Shown here piece after piece: positions 49,396 through 59,831 of a stretch of 64,000 nucleotides of DNA (the first letter of the stretch is position 1; the number at the start of each line of letters is the position of its first letter). Source of the DNA: Maridesulfovibrio zosterae DSM 11974 (lineage in GTDB: Bacteria; Desulfobacterota; Desulfovibrionia; Desulfovibrionales; Desulfovibrionaceae); assembly GCF_000425265.1 (NCBI RefSeq), contig NZ_KE384342.1:275528-339527 (forward strand), in the 5' to 3' direction. Both the position numbers and the translations under genes were made by a program. The notes under the pieces were generated by a model, which did not search any database, was not told the DNA's origin, and worked only from the letters and a program-made list of their open reading frames with translations.

Positions 49396-51699
49396 ATGGA
49401 GCCCAGATCTCTCCAGTTACTCGAATTTCCGAAAGTACTTAAAGTCCTGTCCGGTTATAGTGTCTCTTCGTCAGGGGCAGATGCTTGTCTTGCTCTGTCT
49501 CCTATGCCGGAGGCTGACCTTATTAATTCTACTGCTCAGTTTTTTAGGCAGGGACAGAATTTTGTAAAAGAAACCGGATTCAGGCTAAGTAATTTTCCTC
49601 CTCTAGAGGGACTTTTTCAATATCTCATCAAGCCTAATAATATCCTTGATGCTGATGCCCTGTTTGCTCTTGTGCAGACTTTGGGGCAGGCGCGCACCCT
49701 TAAAGAAGCTCTCGATATTGCTGAGAAAAGAGAGTGGAATCACATATTAGAATATTTGAATGAAATCAGCTGGCCTGAGAAAACTTTTTCAGGTTTGAAG
49801 CGTTGTCTCGATCAGGACGGTAATATTCGTGATGAAAGTTCTCCTGAACTTTATGATATACGTCAGTCAATACGCAGCCTTCATCAGCGTTGTTCCAAGA
49901 AAGTTCGTGATTTTATTCATGGTGAAGATATCAGCCGCTTTTTGCAGGATGATTTCATGACGATTACTAACGATCGTTACGTCCTGCCGCTTAAAACGAA
50001 TTTTAAAGGGCGTTTGCAGGGTATCATTCACGATTATTCAAATACAGGTGAAACCTGTTATTTTGAGCCTTTGTTTCTTGTGGAGCTTAATAATTCCATG
50101 CAGGAGTTCCGTCAGCAGGAGCGGGCTGAAGAATTAAAGATTTTAACTTATCTGACTGGGCTGGTCCGTTCTGAAGTTACTGAGTGTGAAGCTGCGTATG
50201 GCTTTCTTGTCGATTATGATGTTTTGCAGTCTAAAATAGACTTTGCTTCGAGTATGAATGCGGTCGCTGTCGACGTGGAGTCCGGCGCTGGATTCGATTT
50301 TAAAGGAGCACGTCATCCTTTGCTGGCGACTGCTGAAGGCGGAGTAAATCCACTTGATATTGAGCTGCCTACAGATCAGAAAGTTTTAATTATCAGTGGC
50401 GGTAATGCAGGTGGTAAGACCGTCTGCCTCAAAACCGTTGGCCTACTTGCAGCGATGGCTTTCAGCGGAATACCCGTGCCTGTAGAGAAAGGTTCGGTTC
50501 TACCGCTTTTTAAAGATATTTTTGTAATTATGGGTGATGAACAGTCTCTTGAAGAGAATGTCAGCACTTTTTCGGCTCAGATTAAGTCAATCAGTCGTAT
50601 ATGGGAATCGATGGATTCTTCAACTCTTTTTATTCTCGATGAATTTGGTTCGGGAACAGATCCGGCACAGGGAGCTGCTCTTGCTCAATCTGTTGTTGAC
50701 GGATTACTTGAAAATGAAGTTACCTGTTTTGCTGCTACGCACTTTCCGGCTCTTAAGACCTACGCTCTGGTTACCGAAGGAGTGCGTGCTGCAAGTGTTC
50801 TTTTTGATCCGTCTACCAAAAAGCCTCTTTTCTCAATTGCTTACGATCAGGTTGGGGCTTCAATTGCTCTGGATGTTGCCCGTGAGCACGGGTTGCCTGA
50901 ATCTATACTCAGCAAGGCTGAGCAGTATTTATTGATGGATGGCTCTGATACAGGATCGGTTATGAACAGGCTTAACGAACTTGCAGTCAGCCGTGAGAAA
51001 GAGCTTGGGGAAATGGATCGCATCAAAGCCAAGCTTGAAAAGAAGCTTGCCAGGCTTGAAGAAAAATTTGAACGAGAGCGACTTGCCGTTCTTGCCGATG
51101 TCAAAAATCAGGCGCAGAATGTCTTAAAAGAGTGGCAGGATGGCAAATTAGGTCGCAAGCAGGCTTTGAAAAAACTAGCAGAGGCCCGTTCATCCATCGG
51201 TGGTGAAAGTAAGCCTGAATCGTCAGTTAAGACTTTTTCTTATAATGATATTGAAGTTGGTACACAGATTCTGAATATCAACTGGGGCCGCAAAGGAGTT
51301 GTTCTTGAAAAAGATGATCGTAAAAAGCGGGTCAAAGTAGATATGGATGGTGTTGCCATGTGGATTCCTGCGGATCATCTTGGTCCGGTTGAAAAGAAAA
51401 CCGGCAGTGCACCAAAATTAAAAATGCCTGTTACAGCAGAAGCATCCAAAGGGGATATGACTCTTAAGATTGATCTGCGCGGTAAACGTGCTGATATTGC
51501 TATCAGTGAATTAGGTAAATTTCTTGATCAGGCACTTTTGCGGGGAGCCACCTCTCTTGAGATAGTTCATGGACGTGGAACCGGTGCATTACGCCGTGAA
51601 GTTCATATCTTTTTGGATGGTAATCCTGCTGTCAGCAGTTTCAGCTTTGCCCCTGAAGACCGGGGTGGAGATGGTATGACAGAGGTAGAGCTCTTATAG
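49396..51699 (+). CDS. mutS2: Endonuclease MutS2
   Basis: 767 residues. MutS-type core with Walker A ISGGNAGGKTVCLKTVG (about 333-349), Walker B FILDEFGSGTDPAQG, and ATHFPALKTYA. Long coiled-coil (about 525-590) then a C-terminal Smr domain starting IDLRGKRADIAISELG, containing IVHGRGTGALR. It is linked to ribosome rescue and recombination suppression in other bacteria. Lies between yqeY and dnaG, an insertion relative to the E. coli rpsU-dnaG-rpoD order. Confidence 0.95.
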   Translation: MEPRSLQLLEFPKVLKVLSGYSVSSSGADACLALSPMPEADLINSTAQFFRQGQNFVKETGFRLSNFPPLEGLFQYLIKPNNILDADALFALVQTLGQARTLKEALDIAEKREWNHILEYLNEISWPEKTFSGLKRCLDQDGNIRDESSPELYDIRQSIRSLHQRCSKKVRDFIHGEDISRFLQDDFMTITNDRYVLPLKTNFKGRLQGIIHDYSNTGETCYFEPLFLVELNNSMQEFRQQERAEELKILTYLTGLVRSEVTECEAAYGFLVDYDVLQSKIDFASSMNAVAVDVESGAGFDFKGARHPLLATAEGGVNPLDIELPTDQKVLIISGGNAGGKTVCLKTVGLLAAMAFSGIPVPVEKGSVLPLFKDIFVIMGDEQSLEENVSTFSAQIKSISRIWESMDSSTLFILDEFGSGTDPAQGAALAQSVVDGLLENEVTCFAATHFPALKTYALVTEGVRAASVLFDPSTKKPLFSIAYDQVGASIALDVAREHGLPESILSKAEQYLLMDGSDTGSVMNRLNELAVSREKELGEMDRIKAKLEKKLARLEEKFERERLAVLADVKNQAQNVLKEWQDGKLGRKQALKKLAEARSSIGGESKPESSVKTFSYNDIEVGTQILNINWGRKGVVLEKDDRKKRVKVDMDGVAMWIPADHLGPVEKKTGSAPKLKMPVTAEASKGDMTLKIDLRGKRADIAISELGKFLDQALLRGATSLEIVHGRGTGALRREVHIFLDGNPAVSSFSFAPEDRGGDGMTEVELL

Positions 51700-51786
51700 T
51701 GCATTTTGTTTAGTGTCGTGGTATGGAAAATCATGATGCAGTAATTGTACATTATTTCAGCGTCTTCGAACTGTTTTTTCAATGTT

Positions 51787-53538
51787 ATGGAGAATTCTTT
51801 GGACAGAGCTGCTATTCAAGCTATCAAGGAACGCCTCGACATTGTCGATATAGTGCGTAGGTATGTAGAACTTAAACCTGTTTCTGGTAGATGGATGGGG
51901 CTTTGCCCTTTCCACAATGAAAAAACACCTTCCATGAGCGTAAACAGCGAAGAAGGTTTTTTTTATTGTTTCGGGTGTCAGGCTTCCGGCGATATCTTTG
52001 ATTTTTACGCCAATATAAATGGACTTGAATTTAAAGATGCTCTTGAACAGCTGGCCGCAGAAGCCGGGGTGGAGCTTACTCCCGGTAAAGTTGATCCCGG
52101 GGCGGCAAAAAGAAGTTCTGAACGTAAAATTTTCATGGAAATGCATGAGCTGGCTGCAAAATATTTTGCAAGAATGCTCAAGCTTCCTGAAGGACGTACT
52201 GCACGTAAGTATCTTGAGCGCAGGGGGCTTGCATCCTCTGTAATTGATTCTTTCGGACTAGGGTGCAGTACAGATGATTGGCAGGGATTGGAGAAATTCC
52301 TTATTTCCAAAGGCTATACAGCTGATCAGGGAGTTAAGGCTGGGCTTCTTTCTCAAAATACCAAAGGGCGTACTTATGACCGTTTTCGTGGAAGATTAAT
52401 CTTTCCCATTAAAAATTTATCGGGTCGGGTTATTGCTTTTGGCGGTAGAGTAATTACAGATGGAGAACCAAAGTATTTAAACAGCAGTGATACTCCAATA
52501 TATAAAAAGGGGGATCACCTGTATGGGCTTTCAACTGCCCGGAACTCTATCGCACGGACTAAGCATGCTCTTCTCACTGAAGGGTATATGGATGTAATTT
52601 CATTGCATCAGTTTGGTTATACAAATTCCTGCGGGGTGCTGGGAACAGCACTCACTCCGGATCAGGTTAAGCGGCTTTCAGGTTTTTGTTCTAAAGTGGA
52701 CCTTGTTTTTGATGGGGATTCTGCAGGAGTCAAAGCGGCTCTGCGCAGTTCAGAAATGATTCTTACGCAGGGAGTTTCCTGCGGTGTTATAGTCCTGCCC
52801 GACGGGGAGGATGTCGATAGTATTCTTCAGGCCAGAGGGGCAGAAGGATTTCAAGTTTTTATGGATCAGGCAAGGGATGGGCTGGATTTTGCTTTGGCAA
52901 CCTTGCAACAGGGGTTTTCACCCCGTGAATTAATGGATTGGGCGCAGGGATTTCTTAAAAAGATGTCCAGTGCGTCTTTGCGTGCATTTTACCTGCCTAA
53001 GGTCGCGTCCGGTCTTGGGATGGCAGAAGCTGAACTAAGGTCAGTTTTTTCCAGTGCACTTAGTTCTCCAGTTCAGCCGCAGAAACAGCCTGTACGAAAG
53101 GCGGTTCCGCAGTCTGCTGGTCCAGTAGGTGCTCAGGTTAAAGATGATAAATATTTCTTGAGGTATGCAGTCAAGCATCCTGAATATGTCGCGGAACTAT
53201 CTGAAAGAGGCATAGCACAAGTCCTGACCTCGCACTGGGGCAAAAAACTGTGGTCTTTAATAACGGCTCACAGCGGGCAGGATATTATGTCTTTTCTTGA
53301 TGATTCTGAAAAACGTTTTTACGCCAGTTGCAGGATGGAGGAAGCTCTATCTGGTTCAGAACTGGAAGACGAATGGCGGCATGTATGCAGGGTGATTGCC
53401 CGGCGGCGTTACGACACGGGCCGTAAAAAGCTCACGGATGCTTTACGCCGCGCTCAGGCGGAAGGCGACATGGGCCGCGTTAGTGCATATCTTAAAGTCC
53501 TGAACGACTCTGTATGGAGGGATGATGAGCAACATTAA
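51787..53538 (+). CDS. dnaG: DNA primase DnaG
   Basis: 583 residues from ATG 51787; an in-frame ATG 14 codons upstream has no better ribosome site and the family usually starts as here ([23 protein letters not shown]). CHC2 zinc finger [13 protein letters not shown]...FYCFGC (about 38-62). TOPRIM domain with [10 protein letters not shown] and FDGDSAG metal-binding DxD-like residues. C-terminal DnaB-interaction region less conserved. Its end overlaps rpoD by 14 bases. Confidence 0.96.
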   Translation: MENSLDRAAIQAIKERLDIVDIVRRYVELKPVSGRWMGLCPFHNEKTPSMSVNSEEGFFYCFGCQASGDIFDFYANINGLEFKDALEQLAAEAGVELTPGKVDPGAAKRSSERKIFMEMHELAAKYFARMLKLPEGRTARKYLERRGLASSVIDSFGLGCSTDDWQGLEKFLISKGYTADQGVKAGLLSQNTKGRTYDRFRGRLIFPIKNLSGRVIAFGGRVITDGEPKYLNSSDTPIYKKGDHLYGLSTARNSIARTKHALLTEGYMDVISLHQFGYTNSCGVLGTALTPDQVKRLSGFCSKVDLVFDGDSAGVKAALRSSEMILTQGVSCGVIVLPDGEDVDSILQARGAEGFQVFMDQARDGLDFALATLQQGFSPRELMDWAQGFLKKMSSASLRAFYLPKVASGLGMAEAELRSVFSSALSSPVQPQKQPVRKAVPQSAGPVGAQVKDDKYFLRYAVKHPEYVAELSERGIAQVLTSHWGKKLWSLITAHSGQDIMSFLDDSEKRFYASCRMEEALSGSELEDEWRHVCRVIARRRYDTGRKKLTDALRRAQAEGDMGRVSAYLKVLNDSVWRDDEQH

Positions 53539-55282
53539 GGATATTCAGGCTATTAAGACTTTGATTACTGAAGGTAAAGAACAAGGCTTCTTAACCTTTG
53601 AGCAGTTGGGTAAAGCTCTGCCTGCAGAATTTAATCAGTCTAGTCAGCTTGATGAAGTTATCAAGATTTTTGATTCACTTAACATCGCAATCGTAAATAC
53701 ACCTGAAGATGGCAAAAAGCTCATGGACGCAGGTGTAGATTCTGATGATGATATTCAACTTAATGAAAATGCGGAAGATGCCGTCGACTATGTCTCTCGC
53801 AGTACTGACCCTGTTCGTATGTATTTACGTGAAATGGGTGCTGTTGGACTGCTTGATCGTGAAGGCGAAGTTGTCATCGCTAAAAAAATTGAAAACGGTG
53901 AAATGGAAGTTCTTTACGCACTGGTCGAGATTCCGGTTGCGATTGAAGAACTTATCGGCGTTGGCGAAGATCTCGACGAGTCACGTATCAAACTTAAAGA
54001 TGTTGTTAAGACTATCGAGGAAGATGACCCAAGCGAAGATGAAATGAACCAGCGTCAGCGGGTTATTTTCCTTTTAGATGAAGTCAAAAAATTATTTAAT
54101 AAAAAATATAAATTGTACAGTAAGCTTGATTACTGCGCTCGCTTAGATAAGAAAGTTGCCAAAGAGCAAAATGAAATTATCAGTTATAAGCAGGAGATAG
54201 TAGAAAGGCTTCGTGACATTAAGATAGAGAAAACTCTTATTGATCAGATTATTGAGACTGTTGGTGATTACGTAAGACAGATGCATAACTGTCAGCGTGA
54301 CCTTTCAGCTTATATACTTTCTACCGGTAAAACTCAGCAGGAAATAAAAGATCTTTTTAAGCGGATTGATGATCGGGATATTAATCCTGTTGCTGCTGCT
54401 GATGAACTTGGTTTGACAATTGATGAACTCTTTTCATTTAAGGAAATGATTTCCGGTAAAATGGAAATTCTTGTTCGTTTACAAGATAAATGCTGCCACA
54501 ATGTGTATGATCTTGAAGAAGTTCTCTGGCGGATTAAGCATGGCAACAGAAGTGCTATGCGGGCTAAACAGGAGCTTATTCGTGCTAACCTGCGTTTGGT
54601 TGTTTCTATCGCAAAAAAATATACCAACCGTGGTTTGCAGTTTCTTGATCTGATTCAGGAAGGTAACATAGGTCTGATGAAGGCAGTTGATAAATTTGAA
54701 TATCAGCGTGGATACAAGTTCTCTACTTATGCTACATGGTGGATCAGACAGGCCATTACCCGCGCAATTGCAGATCAGGCCCGTACTATCCGTATTCCAG
54801 TTCATATGATTGAGACTATTAACAAGCTCATCAGAACTTCTCGTTATCTCGTTCAGGAATTAGGACGTGATCCTTCTCCTGAGGAGATTGCGGAGCGTAT
54901 GGATTATCCATTAGAAAAAGTTAAAAAAGTTTTGAAAATAGCTAAAGAGCCTATCTCCCTTGAAACTCCTATCGGTGATGAAGAAGATTCCAGCCTTGGA
55001 GATTTTATTGAAGATAAGAAGGCCACCGCTCCTGCTGAAGAGGTTGTAAGTACTAAGCTCGGTGAACAGATTGCTACAGTTCTTTCCGATCTTACTCCTC
55101 GTGAAGAGCAGGTTCTGCGTAAAAGATTCGGTATAGGAGAAAAGTCCGACCATACTCTTGAAGAAGTTGGTAAGCTTTTTAACGTTACCAGAGAGCGTAT
55201 TCGTCAGATTGAGGCAAAAGCCCTGAGGAAGTTAAGACATCCTGTTCGGAGTGCTTTGCTGCGTTCTTACTACGAAAACTAG
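53525..55282 (+). CDS. rpoD: RNA polymerase primary sigma factor RpoD
   Basis: 585 residues from ATG 53525 (ATG 53522 lies only one base after GGAGG). Region 1.1 is at the N-terminus ([21 protein letters not shown]). Region 1.2 is [15 protein letters not shown], 2.3-2.4 is [21 protein letters not shown], and region 4.2 is [31 protein letters not shown] large non-conserved insertion lies between 1.2 and 2.1. It ends the macromolecular-synthesis operon. Confidence 0.97.
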   Translation: MSNIKDIQAIKTLITEGKEQGFLTFEQLGKALPAEFNQSSQLDEVIKIFDSLNIAIVNTPEDGKKLMDAGVDSDDDIQLNENAEDAVDYVSRSTDPVRMYLREMGAVGLLDREGEVVIAKKIENGEMEVLYALVEIPVAIEELIGVGEDLDESRIKLKDVVKTIEEDDPSEDEMNQRQRVIFLLDEVKKLFNKKYKLYSKLDYCARLDKKVAKEQNEIISYKQEIVERLRDIKIEKTLIDQIIETVGDYVRQMHNCQRDLSAYILSTGKTQQEIKDLFKRIDDRDINPVAAADELGLTIDELFSFKEMISGKMEILVRLQDKCCHNVYDLEEVLWRIKHGNRSAMRAKQELIRANLRLVVSIAKKYTNRGLQFLDLIQEGNIGLMKAVDKFEYQRGYKFSTYATWWIRQAITRAIADQARTIRIPVHMIETINKLIRTSRYLVQELGRDPSPEEIAERMDYPLEKVKKVLKIAKEPISLETPIGDEEDSSLGDFIEDKKATAPAEEVVSTKLGEQIATVLSDLTPREEQVLRKRFGIGEKSDHTLEEVGKLFNVTRERIRQIEAKALRKLRHPVRSALLRSYYEN

Positions 55283-55286
55283 TTTA

Positions 55287-55325
55287 AAAGGCGGTATGAA
55301 CTTTGTTCATACCGCCTTTTTTTAT
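55287..55325 (+). terminator. Terminator of rpoD
   Basis: AAAGGCGGTATGAAC pairs with GTTCATACCGCCTTT around TTT, followed by T4. Confidence 0.93.
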
Positions 55326-55488
55326 ATGGTGAGAGACGGTGGCACCCTTTTCTGTGGGAAGGATTGGGTGCAGTTTTTTATCCTGTACGGGAATAAAATA
55401 TTGCGATTTATATATCCAGTGCCGTCCTTGTGTTCTGGAGTGATATTCTCTCCGGTAAAACGCTTTAAGATTTGAGGTTGTTTATCTG

Positions 55489-56439
55489 ATGGATAATTCT
55501 ACTGTATTATTTCTTATTCCGGTTATAGCTCTTGTTCTGGATTTCGCTTTGGGAGATCCAAAGTGGTTTCCTCATCCAGTCCGTCTTCTTGGAAAATTTC
55601 TTGATTGTTATAGAAGTTGGGTTCAGTCCATTGGAATGTCCAATAAAATCATGGGTGGTATAGGTGTATTCGGTATTTCTCTCGTCATTTGGGGAGTAGT
55701 TAAGGTCTTATTAGCAATACCATTTTTGGGTATTTTGATCGCTTTATATCTGGCATATGCTGGTCTTGCTCTTGGCTCTCTTCTTTCTGAATGTAAGAAT
55801 GCTGCAAAGATGCTCGATGGTGGCAGGATTGAAGATGCTCGCAGAGCTATATCCGGACTTGTCAGCCGAGATGTTTCTGAACTTGATGAAGCTGGACTTC
55901 GTAAGGCTCTTGCTGAAACAACAAGTGAAAATCTTAATGATGGTTTTGTAGCTCCTTTTTTCTATCTTGTTGTAACTGGTCCAGCTGGAATGTGGGTATA
56001 TAAAACAGTATCCACCATGGACTCCATGTGGGGATACAAGAATGAAGAGTTTAAAGACTTCGGCTACTTTGCTGCTAAGACTGATGATGTTCTTGCATTT
56101 ATACCTGCACGTATTACCGGCTTTATGATGCTGGCAGTTGGGCGTATTCTCAAACTTGATTGGAAATCAGCATATGATAACCTGATTACTGATGCAGCTA
56201 AAACTGAAAGTCCTAATGCTGGATGGCCTATGGCTACAGCAGCATGGCTGTTAGGAGCCCGGATGGGTGGTAAGGCTGTATATTTCGGTGAAGAAAAAAA
56301 TAAGCCTGTGATAGGTCCTGAAGGCACATGGACTTCGCTTAAGCTTAAAAGATTGGGAACATTAGTTACTTTCAGCGCAATTTTCAGTGCTGTCTTTCTT
56401 GATCTTTACTTTGTAATGGTCTGGGCTGCAGGGATGTAA
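55489..56439 (+). CDS. cbiB: Adenosylcobinamide-phosphate synthase (CbiB/CobD)
   Basis: Attaches aminopropanol phosphate to adenosylcobyric acid in cobalamin synthesis. 316 residues with several membrane helices. VLDFALGDPKWFPHPVRLLG (18-37), YKTVSTMDSMWGYKNEEFKDFGYFAAK and PNAGWPMATAAWLLG are the family hallmarks. Cobalamin synthesis is common in Desulfovibrio. No other cob genes or B12 riboswitch are visible here. Own unit with terminator after. Confidence 0.95.
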   Translation: MDNSTVLFLIPVIALVLDFALGDPKWFPHPVRLLGKFLDCYRSWVQSIGMSNKIMGGIGVFGISLVIWGVVKVLLAIPFLGILIALYLAYAGLALGSLLSECKNAAKMLDGGRIEDARRAISGLVSRDVSELDEAGLRKALAETTSENLNDGFVAPFFYLVVTGPAGMWVYKTVSTMDSMWGYKNEEFKDFGYFAAKTDDVLAFIPARITGFMMLAVGRILKLDWKSAYDNLITDAAKTESPNAGWPMATAAWLLGARMGGKAVYFGEEKNKPVIGPEGTWTSLKLKRLGTLVTFSAIFSAVFLDLYFVMVWAAGM

Positions 56440-56460
56440 GATTAATTTCTATGTGATTTA

Positions 56461-56487
56461 AAAAGGCCGCTTATGCGGCCTTTTTTT
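56461..56487 (+). terminator. Terminator of cbiB
   Basis: AAAAGGCCGC-TTAT-GCGGCCTTTTTTT. Confidence 0.93.
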
Positions 56488-56624
56488 ATGTATATTTACA
56501 TATCATTTTTGAATGTTTCAGATCATAGTTTGTAATAGTGAGAATTAAAAAAAGGACGATGAAGTCTGATCCGTGTATGAAACTGATTCAAAACTGATTG
56601 AAAATTTGAGTAAAAAATAAAATA

Positions 56625-56657
56625 TTCAGCTATGATATTTCATAGTGTATAACTGAA
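56625..56657. repeat. Nested inverted repeat between cbiB and proC
   Basis: CTATGA-TATT-TCATAG is enclosed by TTCAG...CTGAA. No gene starts here, since cbiB and proC converge. Not a terminator by composition; possibly a protein-binding palindrome or chance AT-rich symmetry. Confidence 0.3.
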
Positions 56658-56676
56658 ATTATTGAGGGGGGGTATT

Positions 56677-56711
56677 CGGAGAGGAGAAACTTGTTATAGT
56701 TCCCCTCTCCG
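56677..56711 (-). repeat. Stop-proximal hairpin of proC
   Basis: CGGAGAGG (56677-56684) pairs with CCTCTCCG (56704-56711), with a second short AACT/AGTT stem in the loop. It is 13 bases past the proC stop and shares its arm sequence with the hairpin behind the M20 gene at 40153-40184. Confidence 0.65.
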
Positions 56712-56724
56712 GTAGCCAGTGGCT

Positions 56725-57528
56725 TTAATTTTTACCGAGTTCTATACTGCGTTCGTAGCTTTTGCGGACTGCATCAATTATATTGGAGCGGGTTGCTGTT
56801 CTATCGAGGTGAATCAGTGCCTGTACGGTAGTACCGCCAGGTGATGTTACCATTTCACGAAGTTCACTTACGTGGAAATTGCTTTCCTGTGCCAGCTTGG
56901 TAGAACCTTCAAAAAGTTTTTCCACCATGGCGGTTGCCTGAGTGCGCGGCAATCCAAGTTCAACAGCTGATTCGATCATAGCTTCAATAAAATAAAATAC
57001 ATAAGCTGGGCCGGAACCGATAACACCTGTGAAACTATCAAATTGACTTTCAGCAAGTACATATACATCGCCAAGAGGTGTGAATATTTCGCGGGTGAAG
57101 GATGATTGTTCCTCTGATAGGTGAGCATCATCAAGACAGACTGCAAATACACCTGCATTTACAAGCGCAGGAGTGTTAGGCATGACCCTGACAACAGGGC
57201 AGCCATTTTCGCATAAGTCTTTAATTTTGCGCACAGTGAGCCCGGCTGCAATTGATATCAAGCATTTGGACTCATTCAGTACAGGAGCAATCTCTTCAAG
57301 AACTGCGGGAGCGTGCTGAGGTTTGACCGCCAGCACAATATAGTCAGATTTCTTGGCAAGATCTCGGACTGTTTCACATGTAGTGAGCCCGGTTTCTTCG
57401 GCAAGAGCATTCAGTGCCGTTTTGTTAAGGTCAAAACCTAGCAGGTTGATGTTTTCATCGCCCACCATGCCTCTGATAATGGCGGTGCCCATGTTGCCTG
57501 TGCCTATAAATCCAACTTTTTTAATCAT
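56725..57528 (-). CDS. proC: Pyrroline-5-carboxylate reductase
   Basis: Last step of proline synthesis, NAD(P)H-dependent. 267 residues: Rossmann motif GFIGTGNMGTAIIRGM (6-21), VLAVKPQ (about 71-77), VVRVMPNTPALVNAG, and the C-terminal SGPAYVFYFIEAM and MVTSPGGTTVQAL. Starts 2 bases after the ndk stop, so co-transcribed. Confidence 0.96.
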   Translation of the reverse strand: MIKKVGFIGTGNMGTAIIRGMVGDENINLLGFDLNKTALNALAEETGLTTCETVRDLAKKSDYIVLAVKPQHAPAVLEEIAPVLNESKCLISIAAGLTVRKIKDLCENGCPVVRVMPNTPALVNAGVFAVCLDDAHLSEEQSSFTREIFTPLGDVYVLAESQFDSFTGVIGSGPAYVFYFIEAMIESAVELGLPRTQATAMVEKLFEGSTKLAQESNFHVSELREMVTSPGGTTVQALIHLDRTATRSNIIDAVRKSYERSIELGKN

Positions 57529-57530
57529 GA

Positions 57531-57950
57531 TTAGTTCACCAGTTCAAGGTTGCTGAAGAAGTAGGGGACTTCGATAGCAGCAGTGTCAGGTCCGTCAGAA
57601 CCATGGCAGGCATTAGCTTCAATACCTGCACCGAAAGCTTTACGGATAGTACCTTCTGCTGCTTCATTGGGATTGGTAGCGCCCATGAGGTCGCGGTAAC
57701 GCTTAATTGCGTCATCGCCTTCAAGAACAGATACCACGCAAGGTCCGGAAATCATAAACTCAACCAGTTCACCGAAGAATGGACGCTCTTTGTGTACAGC
57801 GTAAAATCCTTCAGCCTGAACCTGAGTCATGTGGATCATTTTGGTTGCTTTGATTTTAAGACCGGAATCAGTGATCATTTTAAGGATGTCACCAATTTTA
57901 CCGTCTTTAACTGCATCTGGTTTGATGATTGAAAAAGTAAGTTCGCCCAT
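57531..57950 (-). CDS. ndk: Nucleoside diphosphate kinase
   Basis: Balances NTP pools via a phosphohistidine intermediate. 139 residues: [27 protein letters not shown] and the active-site histidine in [12 protein letters not shown] (about 115-126). GGAGGA ribosome site lies upstream. Confidence 0.97.
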   Translation of the reverse strand: MGELTFSIIKPDAVKDGKIGDILKMITDSGLKIKATKMIHMTQVQAEGFYAVHKERPFFGELVEFMISGPCVVSVLEGDDAIKRYRDLMGATNPNEAAEGTIRKAFGAGIEANACHGSDGPDTAAIEVPYFFSNLELVN

Positions 57951-57996
57951 TGTTTAAGTCCTCCAAGTGTATTCAGTTTTATGGATTTTCACATAT

Positions 57997-58014
57997 CTCA
58001 GAGTTATATCTGAG
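57997..58014. repeat. Small hairpin between the ABC ATPase gene and ndk
   Basis: CTCAGA-GTTATA-TCTGAG, perfect 6-bp stem. No T-run; it may end the ABC operon weakly or mark the ndk leader. Confidence 0.35.
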
Positions 58015-58034
58015 TGGAAAGGTAATCTGACAAC

Positions 58035-58829
58035 TCAGGAAAAAAGCATTCTGTCAGTTGCCACACTCTCGCCACGAAGAGAGTAGAATCTTTCAAGCAG
58101 ATCTTCTACTTTCAGCCCCTTCTTTTCCTTTCCGTAAATATCCAGAATTATCGTGCCTTGATGAAACATAATCAACCTGTCGCCCATATTGATGGCCTGA
58201 TTCATATTATGGGTAACCATAATAGTCGTCAGTTTTTCACGGTGAACAACGGTGTCGGTTATATCAAGAATTTTTCTTCCTGTCTTTGGGTCAAGCGCTG
58301 CTGTATGCTCGTCCAGTAATAAAATTTCTGGTTTAGCCATAGTAGCCATAAGCATGGTTAAAGCTTGTCTTTGTCCACCGGACAGTAGACCAACTTTGTC
58401 AGATAGCCTGTTTTCAAGTTCAAGGCCGAGTGTCGCAAGCTGCTCCCTAAAGAGGTTTCTGTCTTTGTTTCGTACTCCAAAACCAAGGCCTCGCCGTTTA
58501 CCTCGCTTAAGCGCCAAGGCCATATTCTCTTCAATACTAAGTGTTGAACAGGTCCCCAGTAGCGGATCTTGAAATACACGTCCAAGGTATGCTGCCCGTT
58601 TATACTCTGGCCAGCTTGTAACATCTGTCCCGTTGATTGTGATTTTACCGCTGGAAAGCAAAAAACTTCCAGCTATGGAATTTAGAAAAGTTGACTTGCC
58701 GGCTCCGTTTGACCCTATGACAGTTATAAATTCTCCCGGTTTAACGGAAAGATTGATATTTCGCAGCGCCTTGACTTTATTAACACTGTCTGGATTGAAT
58801 ATCTTGGTAGCGTTTACAACTTTAAGCAT
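58035..58829 (-). CDS. ABC transporter ATP-binding protein
   Basis: 264 residues. Walker A GSNGAGKSTFLN (about 39-50), Q-loop VFQDP, signature LLSGGQRQALTML (about 149-161) and Walker B ILLLDEHTAALD, where His replaces the usual Pro. DEHTAALDP is typical of the COG1101 (PhnK-like) group that pairs with the permease and binding protein upstream. It overlaps the permease gene by 8 bases. Confidence 0.92.
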   Translation of the reverse strand: MLKVVNATKIFNPDSVNKVKALRNINLSVKPGEFITVIGSNGAGKSTFLNSIAGSFLLSSGKITINGTDVTSWPEYKRAAYLGRVFQDPLLGTCSTLSIEENMALALKRGKRRGLGFGVRNKDRNLFREQLATLGLELENRLSDKVGLLSGGQRQALTMLMATMAKPEILLLDEHTAALDPKTGRKILDITDTVVHREKLTTIMVTHNMNQAINMGDRLIMFHQGTIILDIYGKEKKGLKVEDLLERFYSLRGESVATDRMLFS

Positions 58830-59730
58830 TATGATGCCTCCAGCCTATCAGTTTAGTTTTGATCTGCGGAGAAATGAGCGCAGTCACTACCAGTACTGCT
58901 GTAATTAAATTTAAATCGCTGGGGGTAAAAGCAAAATCACCAATTCTGACACCCAAAGCAAGGGCAATGGCAATACGGTAAACAATTGACCCCAGCAGAG
59001 CTGAAAACATTGCTCTTGTCACGTTGACTTTCCCGAAAAGAGTTTCACCTATAATGACAGAAGCAAGACCCGCAATAATTGTACCTATCCCCATGTTTAC
59101 ATCTGCTGCACCCTGATTTTGTGCAACCAGTGCTCCTGACATGGCAACCATTGCATTAGATAATCCTACACCAAAAATTATCATCATATCACGGTTAACA
59201 CCGAGGCTGGTTATCATCTTAGGATTGTCACCAGTTGCCAACATGGCCAGCCCAAATGATGTTTTGAGGAACCAAATTAATATTATTAGTGCTGTCGCTG
59301 AAATAAGAGCGAAAAGTATAGGTGTAGATAAATATGGTGGCAGTCCACTAAAATTAACGAATTGATCTATTAAGGTGTCCTCACCTAGAAGTGTGATATT
59401 TGGCCTGCCCATGATTCTTATATTTATTGAATAAAGAGATATCATGGTTAAAATACTGGCTAACAGGTGGAGTATTTTAAATTTGGTATTTAAAATACCG
59501 GTCACGGCTCCAGCTAGAAAACCTGCTCCGGCTGCCATAATTATCCCTGCAATGGGATGGTAGCCACTGCTTATAGCAACAGCCGAGACAGCAGCCCCAA
59601 GCGGTAGACTTCCGTCAACAGTAAGGTCCGGGAAATCCAGTACCCTGAAAGTAAGGTAAACACCCAGAACCATGAGACCAAATGCGGTCCCTTGTTCCAG
59701 AGCACCCATAAAGGCGTATAAGCTGATCAT
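58822..59730 (-). CDS. ABC transporter permease
   Basis: 302 residues with about eight membrane segments. LMVLGVYLTFRVLDFPDLTVDGSLPLGAAV near the start is the hallmark of the branched-chain-type permease of COG4120. Forms an importer with the neighbouring ATPase and binding protein. Substrate unknown, aromatic amino acid is one possibility for this family. Confidence 0.92.
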   Translation of the reverse strand: MISLYAFMGALEQGTAFGLMVLGVYLTFRVLDFPDLTVDGSLPLGAAVSAVAISSGYHPIAGIIMAAGAGFLAGAVTGILNTKFKILHLLASILTMISLYSINIRIMGRPNITLLGEDTLIDQFVNFSGLPPYLSTPILFALISATALIILIWFLKTSFGLAMLATGDNPKMITSLGVNRDMMIIFGVGLSNAMVAMSGALVAQNQGAADVNMGIGTIIAGLASVIIGETLFGKVNVTRAMFSALLGSIVYRIAIALALGVRIGDFAFTPSDLNLITAVLVVTALISPQIKTKLIGWRHHNA

Positions 59731-59774
59731 TTTATTTAAGTCTGTTAAGTTTAGAGGATAAAAAGCACACTAAA

Positions 59775-59800
59775 AAAGGCGCAGAATGTACTGCGCCTTT
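59775..59800 (-). terminator. Attenuator between the binding-protein gene and permease gene
   Basis: AAAGGCGCAG pairs with CTGCGCCTTT around a 6-base loop, and T6 follows on the minus strand. Partial read-through would give more binding protein than membrane subunits, usual for such importers. Confidence 0.85.
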
Positions 59801-59831
59801 AACTCTATTATGTTCATTTTGCAAATATGAT

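Noticed and set aside
55251-55475. 74-codon plus ORF after rpoD
   Set aside because: It runs through the rpoD end and the terminator hairpin and has no ribosome site.
55326-55488. Cobalamin riboswitch upstream of cbiB
   Set aside because: Some GC-rich pieces (GGTGGCACCC, GGGAAGG) caught the eye, but no B12 box or pseudoknot order is present.
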